Assembly (NCBI RefSeq): GCF_947179165.1
Contig: NC_077237.1
Location: 57,184,023-57,248,022 of the forward strand
Direction of reading: 5' to 3'
Origin: Solanum dulcamara
Taxonomy: Eukaryota > Streptophyta > Magnoliopsida > Solanales > Solanaceae
DNA length: 64,000 bases
Below, piece after piece: positions 1 to 11,738 of this stretch (positions are counted from its first letter, which is position 1; the number at the start of each line of letters is the position of its first letter). The notes under the pieces were generated by a model that saw only the letters and a program-made list of their open reading frames with translations, was not told the origin of the DNA and searched no databases. Both the position numbers and the translations under genes were made by a program.

Positions 1-870
1 AATCCAAGAGTTGCTCCGCATGATATCCAAATCAGTAGTGAGAACCCGTACTATGATTTGCATGCAGGGTGCAAAAGTGTAGTATGAGAACCAACAAGTG
101 GCACTCAGTAGGCATGAGCTGACTGAGCTCCAAAGATAAAGCAAGTATAAAGAACATGTAAGAAAGGAGTATCTATCAAGAGTAACTATGAGGAATAATA
201 CGGAAACCTACAATAAGAAACATCAGATATAAGGAAGAGAGAGAAAATAGGGAACAAGCAATACGTACTTGGTGGCGCCAGCCCAGGACCTAAACACGAC
301 GACATACTACGAAGGAGGAACAACTAAGTGACACCCTACTAATAGAAGTAAACACAGATTTCACATAAAGGACCAAAGGACCGTATCACTAAATTCCTGC
401 ACAAAAAGCTAGATAAATAAGAACAAGAGAAGTAACTACAATTCACACAAGAGTTCGCAAATAGTAAGTCAATACCCCCTAAACCCCTGTGTTCCCCGAG
501 AGTTCACTCACAAGCAGTTAAACCCGTATGCCATCCCATACTACCGATAGGTACAAATAACTATGCTGGTGATAGGCAATGCATATATGAATGAGAGTAA
601 TGCAGTAAAATCAGTAGGACCATTTGTGACAAGTGCCTCATATCAAGATATATACACCTACTTGTGGTCTCGGCCAGGATGTAGGACCCATGCGCCTCTA
701 TGGGATCGCCATAGAAGGCTAAGGAACGCTCTTATATACCTGCCTGGTCCCGATCTAGATCTTATCTCAATTTCTATATCTGATCATCAAGATTCGCTCC
801 ATTGCGGTGACTGCAGATAAATAGGCAAATCAGTATAGAAAGGGTCAAAAATCTCTACGACCGAGCCAGT

Positions 871-975
871 ATCATAAAATGATCGCATCCACAAAGCCTC
901 AAATCAATATAATAAAATGAGCGCATCCTCGATTCGTTGAATCAATATCATAAAATGAGCGCATCCTTGATACTT
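871..975 (-). repeat. Three short tandem units inside the LTR
   Basis: Three copies of a unit of about 45 bp share 'ataaaatgagcgcatcct'. The plus-oriented LTR at 28243-28340 has the reverse-complement motif (GAGGATGCGCTC-like) repeated three times, which supports homology of the two LTRs. Confidence 0.6.
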
Positions 976-2398
976 CCAATCCACTAAAAATAGTAGCAAT
1001 AAAGGTAATACGACCCCCATTCGAAAATCAGTATAAAATAGTATGGGTTACATCCCAACTTTCTCAAATCAATGCCAAGAACCAATGCATGCACTTGATC
1101 GACTACATCCATGAGAAAAAAATAATCCAATGCAAAGCATGCCATCACCAGCACCCAAACAACACGCACAATCACATACAATAATGACTCCACAAGCACC
1201 TTACCTCATAGAGCATGAAAACAGGGCTCCACATGCAATTGACATCTAATCAGGGCCTAAATCTCAAATCTACTCCTCTAACTCAACCACAAAGCCCAAA
1301 AGGGAAGTCAACCCTAACTGGGTAACAAGGAAGAGGATATGAGAAAACAGGTGCTCAGCTAGTCAATCACTACCTCTAGATTCAACTGGAATACAACCTC
1401 GAGATATTCAAACAGTGCTAGCCTGCCAAGCGGCAAAAGAGAACATAGAGGATTCTAGCTTGAAATCCATAAATGGAATCCAATAGTAATTCACAAGCCT
1501 AATCGGATGGAAATCACTATACCAAGGCTCCAACGCAAGTACTTCAATAATGAAGAACACTAAGTATCATAAACTTCCGCCACCAATGGCTACAACAACT
1601 AAGGGTCAAAACACAACTCAAGTCTAAGGCTCAAGTCACTTAGAACAGGTTAATCAAGCCATACTAAGGCATAATCCACAATCTTACCAACTAGACGGGA
1701 AATCTCATAAAGGCAAACTAGCTTAAGGCTCATATTAGGACAAAGAACCAAAAATCTAGGAATCAAGCCTAACCCGTCACATACAATTCAAACTACAGGC
1801 TACTTATACTAAACAATACCTTATGAAGCTCAATAAAAAGAAAAGAGACTGTAGCCTACCTCGAAGATGAACACGCGCGCTCTAAGTCCACTTTTTGGTA
1901 GCTTTTCTCTCCAAAAATGACTCCAAATGCCTCCATGCTATCAATATGTTGATCACCTCGTCAACACGAACGTTTTGATACTAAAATCATATTTTTTGGA
2001 GATAGACCCAAAATTGGGTTAAAAATGGGATTGTGGGACCTGCAATGGGAATCCCAAAATGACTACATGAAAAAGTTCTACATGAGTTATTGAGCTTATC
2101 CCCAAAATGGAACACAAATCGATGTTCAAAATAGGAGAAAATGACCCAATATAATAAATCACCATTAAAGCCCTAACTAAGCTTTAGCAGCCCCTTTGGG
2201 AAAGAATTTACCTCAAATCGGCAATCTTCACACTTTCTTGAATATGCCAACACGTATCCTTTATCAACACGAATCCACCAAACTTGAAATCGCTCAATTT
2301 GGAGCTATATAGCTCCCAAAATCGCCAAAAGAGGGAATGGGGGTCAGGTTGTTCGCGTCTGTCTTTTAACTTAAAAACCAGATGAAATTGGCCTTTAC

Positions 2399-2536
2399 AA
2401 TCGCGAAAGATTGGATCGCGATCGCGGCACCTAAATTAAATGACCATAGCGATCGCGGATAAGACCTCGTGATTGCGTAGGTCTAGATGGCTGGACTTCG
2501 CGAATGCAACCACTAGGGCTCGCTATCGCGAAGGGC
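2399..2536. repeat. Cluster of CpG-rich near-palindromes (GCGATCGCG type)
   Basis: Several copies of TCGCGA and GCGATCGCG lie within 140 bp in otherwise AT-rich DNA. It is the counterpart of the CCGCGTTCGCGG array at 26486-26690 in the related LTR. Confidence 0.6.
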
Positions 2537-3221
2537 AATGTAGCTTGCACCAGCTCAACTTTGAGCTTTGAAAGAGCTCCGATGGATTGCTCGGGATTCG
2601 TTCGGAATCCCGTGCACGCAAGTGGACTATGATACCCACCAAATTTGATGTTCTAGATTTAATGGCACAATCAAAATTTTCATCCGAGGTTGTCTCGACA
2701 AAAAGTGGGTCCCACACCCATGCACCATTTTTGCCAATTCTACAAAGAGGCTTAAAATGAGATCGGAAGCCTCGGAAAACGAACGAAAGGTCGTTCTAGA
2801 CCAAACTCAATATTTCGAGGCTAACCGCACTGATAGAATTTCAATTCTAGCTCGTTTACCAAGAATGTTGACCAAGGTCAATCTTAGGCCAAATTTCAAA
2901 TATTAAAGTGTCAAATGGCCTCGATATTCGCGTTGATTGCCTCGATACTCGCGGCTCCATACTATTAGCTTAATTTGGTCATTTCGGAGCTGATGGAATT
3001 GTCAAAATTCCGTTCTGAGGTCATTTTCCTAGTGTTTTGACCGAAGTCAACCATTCAAACTCCAAGATCTCCAAAGCAGTGAATCGGGCATAAAACTCAA
3101 ACGAACGACCAGGCACCGAACTCTCAGTGCTAGCAAGTCATAAATGGTTTGGGATTGCTACAGGAAAACTCTAAACGCTGAAAATATCGAAAAAGATGAA
3201 AAATAACCTCGAGGGTCATTA

Positions 3222-3243
3222 CACGTCCACAACAATGGACGTG
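3222..3243. repeat. Perfect 8 bp inverted repeat at the LTR edge
   Basis: CACGTCCA and TGGACGTG are separated by CAACAA. The left arm overlaps the terminal CA of the LTR, so half of it may be insertion-site sequence. No function is claimed. Confidence 0.5.
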
Positions 3244-3591
3244 AAAGAGTATCTAACTCTACGTGTTCGTAACCAATATGCATAGTGATATTATTAATTA
3301 CTTTTTTGTTCTTTTCTTTCTTTTCCATAAAAATAGATAAACTTTTCCTTATTTGATTAACTGCTACTCAACGGTTATTAGGACTTATCTTAATGTTTTA
3401 GGCTGAATTTAATTTTGAAGTGCTTCATTAGAAATCAGAGAAGCTGTGGAACAGAATTTCACTTAATATATATTATTGTAGGTGTTCAATTATTATTATT
3501 ATTTTCCTCTGAATTTCATAAATTATTTTTATTATATTGTGCTTGATCTGCTTTATGGTTGGAAAACAAACTAAATTATCAGTGTTAGATA
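3244..3591. other. AT-rich intergenic stretch, nothing recognised
   Basis: I see no long reading frame, RNA gene or repeat similarity within the window. It is the only non-repeat sequence between the first LTR and the duplicated block starting at 3592. Confidence 0.5.
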
Positions 3592-3835
3592 GGATGTTTT
3601 CGGTTCGGATAGAGTAAATATTAATGGAGCAATTAATGAGAAGAAATTATTTTTCTGATGGTTTAAATTTTGTTTAAAATCAAAATTTTATATATATAGA
3701 TTATATTAATCACACATAATGTTTTTTAAACAACTCTTTCTTATCTATTTCAGGTATTTACTAATGATACCAAATCAAGTTCAGAATAAGCAGGTAGGTA
3801 ACAACAACAATAATAACAATAATAATAACAACAAC

Positions 3836-3878
<43 letters not shown>

Positions 3879-4210
3879 TAATAATAATAATAACAATAAT
3901 AATAACAATAACAATAACAATAATAAGAATAAAAATAATAATAACAACAATAATAATAATAACAACAACAACAACAACAAAAATAATAATAATAATAATA
4001 ATAACAATAATAACAAGAATAATAACAATAACAATAATAAGAATAATAACAATAACAATAATAAAAATAATAACAATAATACGAACAATAACAATAAAAA
4101 CAACAATAATAAATAATAATAAAAATAACAACAATAATAACAATAACAACAACAACAACAACAATAATAATAATAATAATAAGAAGAAGAAGAATAACAA
4201 CAACAACAAT

Positions 4211-4270
<60 letters not shown>

Positions 4271-4303
4271 AATAATAATAATAATAATAATTATAACATT
4301 AAC
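3592..4303 (+). repeat. Left copy of a duplicated block, occupied site of element A
   Basis: The first 210 bp match 22200-22410 with only seven mismatches that I can count. Both copies then run into an AAC/AAT microsatellite and end in 'ataacattaac'. In this copy the LTR of element A follows directly. In the right copy (23034-23038) the sequence simply continues. The last five bases, TTAAC, are the likely target site. Confidence 0.85.
3800..4290. repeat. AAC/AAT trinucleotide microsatellite
   Basis: About 490 bp of interspersed AAC and AAT triplets with occasional AAG. It produces long low-complexity reading frames (poly-Asn on plus, poly-Leu/Val/Ile on minus) that should not be called genes. 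Confidence 0.95.
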
Positions 4304-4722
4304 GGTAACACCCCTCAAAATTTTTCTCTAAGATTCGGACCTTTCTTGTATTCGGGTAGGATCGAACTCGAGTATTATGGGGCATTTGCATGAGTAAGAT
4401 GAGTCTCTGAAAAACTAAGCAGCGTTAGAGGTGATGTGGGGTCATGAAGGACCCCTAGGACCAAATCAATCTAAAAGATTCATCATGGCTAAGTTTGAGG
4501 AGTAGTTCGCATGAGGGGTTGACTTCTAATGACCCTATCTTTTGATATATAATGATCTGGCTGGCCCACGACCTATTAAATTAATGGTCGTCGAGTCTTG
4601 TTTCCAACGCCACCAAGAATGTACGTCTTGGAGTTTGGAGTCAAAAGATATGACGATCCTAAGATGAACTAGCACAATGGAGATTTTCAGGCCTGGGTTG
4701 CAATTGCTGAAAAACTGGGCTT

Positions 4723-5009
4723 GGCGCCGCAGTGGCGCAACGCACCACTATCGTGCCAGAAACATGCCTCAGTAGTTTGGTCTCTGGCGCTGTGCGCCAC
4801 TAAAAGGTGTGCAGGGTTTTTCAAGCCAATTTCCAGAACCCAGAAAATATTGGCCTTGGCGCTGTAAGGGCGCGACGCGCCACTATCGCGCCAAGAATGT
4901 GCCTCAGTAGTTTGGTCCTTGGCATGGCGCGCCACTACGAGATGTGCAGGTTTTAGGCGTAATCAGCTTGGCGCTGCAATGGCGCTACGCATTACTATCG
5001 CGCCAGGAG
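4723..5009 (+). repeat. GC-rich tandem units in U3 of the element A LTR
   Basis: Three units begin GGCGC at 4723, 4858 and 4970, each with a 'gcgccactatcgcgcca'-like core. The first two also share 'tgcctcagtagtttggtc'. They sit 60-350 bp upstream of the TATA-like motif, where upstream promoter elements would be expected. The 3' LTR carries them at 12158-12431. Confidence 0.75.
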
Positions 5010-5065
5010 TATTTTTGCCTATTTTTCAGAACTTTTGAGAAGGGGTAATTTAGGAATTCCCCCAA

Positions 5066-5078
5066 ATTATATATGTAT
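5066..5078 (+). promoter_or_regulatory. TATA-like element of the element A LTR promoter
   Basis: ATTATATATGTAT is followed 30-100 bp downstream by a long CT-rich tract (5107-5176), a usual leader arrangement in plant LTRs. The 3' LTR has the same motif at 12490-12502. Confidence 0.5.
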
Positions 5079-6726
5079 CAGCCTTCGCACATTTTGGGAT
5101 CATTTTTCAATCCCTCACTCTCTCTCTAAAAAGCCCTAGGAGTTTCTCTCTCTCTCTCTTCTTCTTCTTCTTCTCCATTTCCAACAAGGAGAGTTCCAAG
5201 AGCTTCAAGATTTGAGTTCCCCATTGAAGACCCAACACTAAGGTTTTCTTCAAGTCTTCACTAAGGTATGTAAGGCTATCTAAAATATGGGTTGAGTCCA
5301 CCCATGTGCCCTATACCTTCTTTGAGGATAAATGCCCTTAGAAATGGAGTCTCTTGCTAGGGTTGTGTTCAAATGAGTCTTGTTGTCTATTAGAGTAATT
5401 TTTGCTATGTTGATGAGGTTTAGTCAAGAACTTCTAAAAGAGTCTTTATGTGAGTATGGGTTGATGAAGATGAGTTGTTAAATATGTTTTATTGATTTTC
5501 TTAGCTATGTGGATTATGATAAAGGATGCTATTTTCTTAAAAATGATGCTTATCTTGAATTATAGATTTCAAGCCTTGGAATTGTGATGAGATTCAAAGA
5601 TTGATTAAATGGATAGAGGAAATGATTGGTTATGTTTACATATTTCTATAAACGTGCCTTTAAATTTCTCTTGAAAGATGTGATTTAGAGATGATTGATT
5701 GAGCTAGAGTGGATGAGTTGACAAGGTTTAAATGAGACTTGTCGATATGATTTGATTGAGTCGAGTCGATGGAGTTTTATGAGCATTGAATCTTGGGAGG
5801 AGTATCGAGCACCGAATTGGGTAAGAGTAAAGTCCATACTCGAACCCAATAACTACGTCGCCAAACGTAGGAGGGGATTGAACCGTTAAAGTCGGAGGTT
5901 TCCCTAAATGTTTGTCCTAACATTATAGGACTTGGTTGGATTGGATCCATGATTGGTTGACTCGTTCATGCCCTGGCAAAGTATGAACGGACGCGGCAAC
6001 AACGTTGGCTTGTTGTACTGTCACTGGCTCATAAGTGACGGTTGTCGGATAAGAGAAACTCCCACATAAGTCTTGATAATACTCTGAGTCGGATTGAGTT
6101 GAATGGTATGTGATTGGTCCCGTCTAAACCGTATTCTTGTTTAGATATAGGACGCTTGATTGAGTTGTTATTTCTCTTGAGTTGAGTTCTGATAGAATTG
6201 ATGTTTCCTTTATATCCTCCCATTCGGCCATTTTACATACCAGTACATTCCACGTACTGACGTCATTTGGCCTGCATCGTTTCATGATGCAGAGACAAGT
6301 ACTAGAGATCATCAACCGGTGCTCCGTTGAAGATCCCCACCCCCTCTCAGCTAGCAGTGAGTCCTCCTAGTTCCGGAGGATGTTGAGCTCTTCTTGTATA
6401 GTTCTGATGTTGCTTGTTTTATTTTGATTGTTAGTAGCCATGGGCTTGTCATGGGCACCTTCCAAATTGTAGGTAGAGGATTCATAGACCGGAGTGTAGA
6501 AATGTTGAATTGTCCTTTTGAGTAGCCCTTTTTAAAATTTCTTGTTGAGTTGATGATTATTTGTCCTTTGGCCCTAACTTATGAACAGTATACCCTTAAT
6601 TGAGTTTTCCGCTAAGAGAATGTGATTGAATGAACGTGTGACTGGACCAGGTGGTTCGCTCAGAGGTCAGAAATGGCCTTCGAGTGCTGGCCACGCCTAG
6701 GGTACCCTCCCGGGGCGTGACAAACA

Positions 6727-6744
6727 TGGTATCATAGCCTAAAG
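6727..6744 (+). other. Primer binding site of element A (initiator tRNA-Met type)
   Basis: TGGTATCATAGCC begins 4 bp after the LTR ends. It differs by one base from TGGTATCAGAGC, the complement of the 3' end of initiator tRNA-Met. It recurs at 14150. Confidence 0.85.
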
Positions 6745-6938
6745 TTCAAGTGTTCTAGGGAGTCTATGAAGCCGTGTCTAGTAGAGTCTTGCTTATGGGT
6801 GTGTTATGCACCACACTAATAAACAGGAGGCTATAGTATATTAAGAACTGTTCCACTTCTTTCATACTCTGACTTCGTGCGATAGAGTTAAACTCTATAA
6901 GACTTCTGTCTAATTCGTGCGTTTATACATTTCAGATA

Positions 6939-8063
6939 ATGCCTCCTAAACTTACGGCTAGCTAGAGAAATGTTGATAACACCGAGATGCCCAGTCAGAG
7001 GTACGCCCAGCAGGGGCTAGAGGCCGACCTGCGAGGTATGCAGAGGCGCCTCAAGTACCTGCCACCCCGCCTGCACCCACATTAGAGGCAGAATTTCGAG
7101 GGGTGATTGCCATGCTCACTCAATTAATAGCTTCCCAGAATGGTAACCAGAGTTCGCCCACTCTAAGTTCTAGTCCCCAAGAGTCGTCTGCTGCCGCCAA
7201 AATTAGAGACTTTCTGAGGATGAATCCGCCAGCATTTACGGGTTCTAAGGTTGATGAAGACCCCCAAAATTTTATTGATGAGATGTGGAAAATTTTGAAA
7301 GCCATGCATCCTACGGAAATTGAGGGGGTTCAGTTGGTGTCTTATCAACTCAAGGATGTGGCAAATATCTGGTATAACCAATGGGAGCAAGGTAGGGGTG
7401 AGGATGCTGAACCTGCTAGCTGGGATGAATTCGAGGGAGCCTTTCTTGACCACTTCTTTCCCCAAGAGTCGAGGGAAGCGAAAGTGGAGGAATTTGTAAA
7501 TCTGAAACAAGAAGGCATGACTGTTAATGAGTATGGCCTGAAGTTCATCCAGCTGTCCAGGTATGCTCCAGAAATGATCCCACATATGAGATCAAAGATG
7601 AGGAAGTTCGTCTCTGGGTTAGGGAGGCATGTGAAGAAGGAGTGCAGAATGGCATTGCTAATCTCCGATATGGATATTTCCAGACTAATGGTGTATGCTC
7701 AACAGGTGGAGTATGAGAAGAAAAAGGACAGAGAGGAGCATCTGATAAAAAAAGGCAAGATCAGCTGGGCATGAGAATGAGCAGAGGAAAAACAAGGGCA
7801 ACAGGTCCTTCTTCCAGAAGAGGCCTCCCAATTATGCCTCATCTACCGCAAGTGCACTTATGCCGCAGAACAGGTATGACCGGCAAGGATAGAGTCGCCA
7901 GAATTTCAGACCCTAGGGTTCTCAATCACAAGCTAGCATTGTTCAAGGTTCGCAAGGGAAGCCACCATGCATCAAGTGTGGTAAACTCTATTTGGGAGAG
8001 TGCAGAGCAGGGAGGGTCGGTTGTTATAAATGTGGCCAAATAAACCATTTTCAAATAGAGTGT
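6939..8063 (+). pseudogene. Element A gag (capsid/nucleocapsid), broken
   Basis: A natural start, ATG at 6939, is followed by a stop after eight codons (TAG at 6963). The main open part is 7103-7774 and holds the retrotransposon gag domain: 'NPPAFTGSKVDEDPQNF', 'YQLKDVANIWYNQW' and 'FVNLKQEGMTVNEY' are typical of Tekay/Del gag. A frameshift near 7755 moves the end of gag into another frame, where a CCHC zinc knuckle (CYKCGQINHFQIEC, about 8022-8063) is still readable with a stop just before the protease. Gag would form the cytoplasmic virus-like particle. This copy cannot give a full-length product. Confidence 0.85.
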
Positions 8064-8171
8064 ACAGCATAGGGAGACAGGGCCCAGTTCTCTACTACCG
8101 CACCACCGACTAGGGGTGAGCAGAGGGGCACTACTTCAGGCACGAGGGGATGTACGAACCGTTTATATGCC

Positions 8172-8660
8172 ATGGGTAGTCGCCAAGATCAAGAGAACTC
8201 TCCAAACGTCGTGATGGGTATGATTCGAGTCTCTTCTCTTGATTGTTATGTATTGATGGATCCGGGTGCCACCCTATCCTTTGTAACTCCTTACGTGGCT
8301 ATTAAATTCAATAAAATTCCTGAATGTCTTCTTGAGCCTTTCAGTATAACCACTTCTGTGGGTGATTCTGTCTTAGCTGAGAGAGTCTATAGAGATTGCA
8401 CTGTGTCAATTCATCACAAGGATACCTTGGCTGACTTGGTTGAGTTGGACATGGTTGATTTTGATGTGATCCTTGGCATGGACTGGCTTTATATCTGTTA
8501 TGCCTCTATTGATTGTAAGACTCGGGTTGTTAAGTTTAAATTTCCGAACGAAGCTGCCATAGAGTGGAGGGGTAGTCCCGTTATGCCTAAGGGTAAGTTT
8601 ATTTCTTACCTTAAGGCCAGGAAGCTAATCTCAAAAGGGTGTATCTATCACATTGTCTGA
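8172..8660 (+). pseudogene. Element A aspartic protease region
   Basis: Residues about 30-45 hold VLMDPGATLSF, the retropepsin active-site loop with DPG in place of DSG/DTG, followed by 'DVILGMDWL', the hallmark flap/C-terminal motif of gypsy proteases. The frame ends at TGA 8658-8660 (codon after 'CIYHIV'), whereas family members read through into RT. It lies in the same frame as the upstream zinc knuckle, consistent with one gag-pol frame before decay. Confidence 0.85.
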
Positions 8661-9584
8661 GTGAAACATGGCCATGTTGAGTCTCCATCTCTCGAGTCGG
8701 TCCCGATTGTCAATGAGTTTCCCGACATTTTTCCCAAGGATCTGCCTGGAGTCCCTCCTGATAGGGAGATCGACTTCGGGATTGATGTTCTTCCTAATAC
8801 CCAGTCTATCTCAATTCCTCCATATAGAATGGCCATAGCCGAGTTGAAAGAGTTGAAGGAACAGTTAAAGGACTTGTTAGATAAGGGATTCATTAGGCCG
8901 AGCATCTCACTATGGGGTGCTCCCGTCCTATTTGTGCAAAAGAAAGATGGGTCCCTTAGAATGTGTATTGACTACAGGCAGCTGAATAAGGTCACCATAA
9001 AGAACAAATACCCTCTCCCCAGAATAGATGACTTATTTGACCAACTTCAGGATGCCACTTATTTTTCAAAGATAGACCTGAGATCCGGCTACCATCAGTT
9101 GAAGGTGAGGGAGTGCGATATTTCGAAGACCGCTTTTCGAACTCATTATGGCCACTTTGAATTTTTGGTCATGTCGTTTGGGTTGACAAATGCCCCCACA
9201 GCTTTCATGGATCTCATGAACCGGATGTTTAAACTGTATCTTGATATGTTTGTGATTGTATTCATAGATGATATTCTGGTCTACTCCAAGAATGAAGAGG
9301 AGCACTCCTATTATCTTAGAGTCATTTTACAAACCTTGAGAGACCAGGTATTGTATTCAAAGTTCTGTAAATGTGAATTTTATCTTGCATCAGTGGCCTT
9401 CTTAGGCCATATTGTATCTGGAGATGGTATTCAGGTCGACGCCCATAAGATTGAAGCTGTGAAGAATTGGCCCAGACCCATATCCCCGACAGAGATAAGA
9501 AGCTTCTTGGGTTTGGCCATCTATTATCGAAGGTTTGTAGAGGGATTCTCATCCATATCATCACCATTGACTAAGCTAACTTAA
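8661..9584 (+). pseudogene. Element A reverse transcriptase
   Basis: Contiguous RT domain. Visible motifs are '[17 protein letters not shown]', '[18 protein letters not shown]', '[15 protein letters not shown]', '[17 protein letters not shown]' and the catalytic box [11 protein letters not shown] (FIDD). It continues to '[18 protein letters not shown]' and stops at TAA 9582. The catalytic aspartates are present. The open frame is joined to the protease frame through a single stop codon. Confidence 0.9.
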
Positions 9585-9671
9585 AAGAAGGCTAAGTTCC
9601 AATGGTCCGATGCTTGTGAGGAGAGTTTCCATAAACTGAAGGCCAAGCTAACCACTACTCTTGTCCTGACC

Positions 9672-10508
9672 TTGCCCGATGGAATACAGGGCTTTGTGGT
9701 CTATTGTGATGCATCTAGGATTGGGTTGGGTTGTGTGTTGATGCAAAGGGGGAAGGTGATAGCCTATGCTTCGAGACAGCTTAAGGTTCATAAGAGAAAT
9801 TACCCAACTCATGACCTTAAGCTAGTAGCTATGGTGTTCGCGCTTAAAATATGGCACCACTACTTATATGGAGTGCATGTTGACATATTCACCGATCACA
9901 AGAGCTTACAATATGTTTTCAGCCAGAAAGAACTCAACTTGAGGCAAAGGAGATGGCTCGATCTACTCAAGGACTACGATATGAGCATCCTCTACCATCC
10001 AGGTAAAGCTAATGTTGTTGCTGATGCTCTTAGCAGGTTGTCTATGGGTAACACTACCCATGTAGAGGAGGGAAGGAGGGAATTGGCAAATGAGGTACAT
10101 AGATTAGCCCGATTGGGAGTTCGTCTGGAAGAGAACAATGAAGGCGGAATTACTGTTCAAGATGGGTCTACATCTTCACTTGTAGTAGAGGTAAAGGAGA
10201 AACAAGATCAGGATCCCGTCCTCCTCCGGTTGAAGAAAGTTGTTCACAAACAAGGGATGATGGTTTTCACCAAAGGGGGAGATGGTGTGTTAAGGTACCA
10301 AAGGATTATGGCTGAAGCACATAGTTCCAGGTACTCTATTCATCCAGGCTCCACGAAAATGTATCATGACTTGAGGGAAATCTATTGGTGGAGTGAGATT
10401 AACAGGGATATTGCGGAATTTGTTTCCAAGTGCCCGAATTGCCAACAGGTGAAGGTGGAGCATCAAAAGCCATGTGGTTTAGCCCAAAACATAGAAATTC
10501 CAGAATAG
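9672..10508 (+). pseudogene. Element A RNase H plus integrase zinc-binding domain
   Basis: The RNase H motifs '[17 protein letters not shown]', '[18 protein letters not shown]', '[11 protein letters not shown]' and '[14 protein letters not shown]' are all visible, with the catalytic DALSR aspartate intact. Further on, '[15 protein letters not shown]...CPNCQQVK' is the HHCC zinc finger at the integrase N-terminus. Compared with B, a short stretch is missing around 10310, between 'RYQRI' and 'MAEAHSS' (the 'CVPDV' motif). It stops at 10506. Confidence 0.9.
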
Positions 10509-10517
10509 AAGTGGGAG

Positions 10518-11060
10518 ATGATCAACATGGACTTTATTAAAGGCTTGTCGAGGTCCCAAAAGCGACACGATTCCATTTGGGTGATTGTGGATAGAATGAC
10601 GAAATCAGCTCACTTCTTGGCGGTTAAGACTACTGACACCGCAGAAGATTATGCAAGGTTGTACATTCGGGAGATCGTCAGACTGCATGGGGTTCCCCTG
10701 TCTATCATCTCAGACAGAGGAGCTCAATTCATTTTCTAATTTTGGAAATCCTTTTAAAAGGGACTGGGTTCGAAGGTGAACTTGAGTATGGCTTTCCACC
10801 CCTAGAAAGATGGCCAAGTAGAGCGCACCATTCAGACGTTGAAAGATATGTTGAGGGCATGTGTGCTTGACTTCAAGGGAAATTGGGATGATCACTTACC
10901 TCTCATAGAGTTGCATATAATAATAGCTATCATGCAAGCATTCAAATGGCTCCTTATGAAGCTTTGTATGAGAGGAGGTGTAGATCACCAATTGGAGAAG
11001 TCGAGTTGATTGGGCCTGATTTTATTCACCAAGCCATGGAGAAGGTGAGAGTTATTTAAG
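10518..11060 (+). pseudogene. Element A integrase core, fragmented
   Basis: 10518-10739 encodes the start of the DDE core ('MDFIKGL', '[12 protein letters not shown]', 'ISDRGAQF'), holding the first two catalytic aspartates. A TAA at 10737 breaks the frame, but homology continues through '[19 protein letters not shown]' (third acidic residue) to about 10905. A frameshift and further stops follow before the C-terminal part. Confidence 0.85.
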
Positions 11061-11104
11061 ATAGGCTAAAGACAGCCCAAAGCCGCCAAAAATCTTACAC
11101 CGAT

Positions 11105-11620
11105 GTGAGGAAGAAAGTCTTCGAGTTTAAGGTGGGTGATTGGGTATACTTGAAAGTATCACCCATGAAAGGTGTCATGAGGTTTGGAAAGAAGGGGAAA
11201 CTTAGTCTTCGATATATCGGTCCTTACCAGATCTTGAGGCGGATTGGGAGTGTTGCTTATGAGTTGGATTTGCCTTCAGAGCTAGCCTCTATTCATCCGG
11301 TATTCCACGTTTCGATGTTGAAAAAGGGCTTGGGAGATCCCTCATTGGTAGTCCCCATTGATAGTATTGGAGTTAAGGATAGCTTATCCTATGAAGAGGT
11401 TCCGGTCCAAATTCTTGATCACCAAATCCGTAAATTGAGGAACAAAGAGGTCGCCTCAGTCAAGGTCCTCTGGAGAAACATATTTGTTGAGGAAGCCATA
11501 TGGGAAGCGGAGGAATCTATGAAATCTAAATATCCGCATCTATTCGTGCCTACCGATGAGAATGTTGAAGGTAATGCCCATTTCCTTGATTTGAATTCAT
11601 TTGTGCATCTTGAGTCTTGA
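11105..11620 (+). pseudogene. Element A integrase C-terminus with chromodomain-like tail
   Basis: It encodes 'FKVGDWVYLKVSPMKGV', 'LSLRYIGPYQIL', 'HPVFHVSMLKK', then 'VQILDHQIRKLRNKEVASVK' and 'VLWRN...EEAIWEAEE', the chromodomain-type module of Tekay/Del integrases thought to guide insertion toward heterochromatin. The stop is at 11618, about 120 bp before the 3' LTR. Confidence 0.9.
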
Positions 11621-11725
11621 TTGATAATTGATTGAGAATTTGATTGATTGAATGACTGAATTTTGATTGCGATTTATACCCCGAGTCCATTCTTGATCAC
11701 TCGTTATTCGAGGACGAATGATCCC

Positions 11726-11735
11726 AAGGGGGAGA
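11726..11735 (+). other. Polypurine tract of element A
   Basis: AAGGGGGAGA lies 3 bp before the 3' LTR start TGTAACACC. The position and composition are standard for the plus-strand primer. The same motif is in element B (17537-17546, minus). Confidence 0.85.
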
Positions 11736-11738
11736 TAA

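Larger units (their letters stand above)
1..3223 (-). mobile_element. Long LTR of a gypsy-type element (family C superfamily), left end beyond window
   Basis: The right edge ends in GGGTCATTACA, so read on the minus strand the LTR begins TGTAATGACCC. The same terminus closes the solo LTR at 58884. Blocks match that LTR at several points: the motif around 1845-1915 (chloroplast-like 'gtagcctacc' and 'acacgcg' strings) matches 52510-52570, the 1990-2050 stretch matches 52620-52690, and 2985-3060 matches 53830-53890. No coding domain is present. By alignment to the complete copy, roughly 350 bp of the left (LTR 3') end lie outside the window, so a TSD cannot be tested. It could be a solo LTR or one end of an element extending leftward. 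Confidence 0.7.
4304..6722 (+). repeat. 5' LTR of element A
   Basis: Starts GGTAACACCCCTC (the 3' LTR has TGTAACACCCCTC) and ends GGGGCGTGACA, just before the PBS. It is 2419 bp against 2407 bp for the 3' LTR. Part of the difference is loss of one short GCGCCACTATC-type unit in the 3' copy near 12310. Confidence 0.9.

Noticed and set aside
563..820. 85-codon frame inside the first LTR
   Set aside because: No domain. It lies in an LTR whose homologues do not keep the frame.
3719..4393. Long poly-Asn reading frame, with poly-Leu/Val/Ile frames on the minus strand
   Set aside because: It is produced entirely by the AAC/AAT microsatellite, reads across into the element A LTR and has no conserved domain. 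The same holds for 22327-23530.
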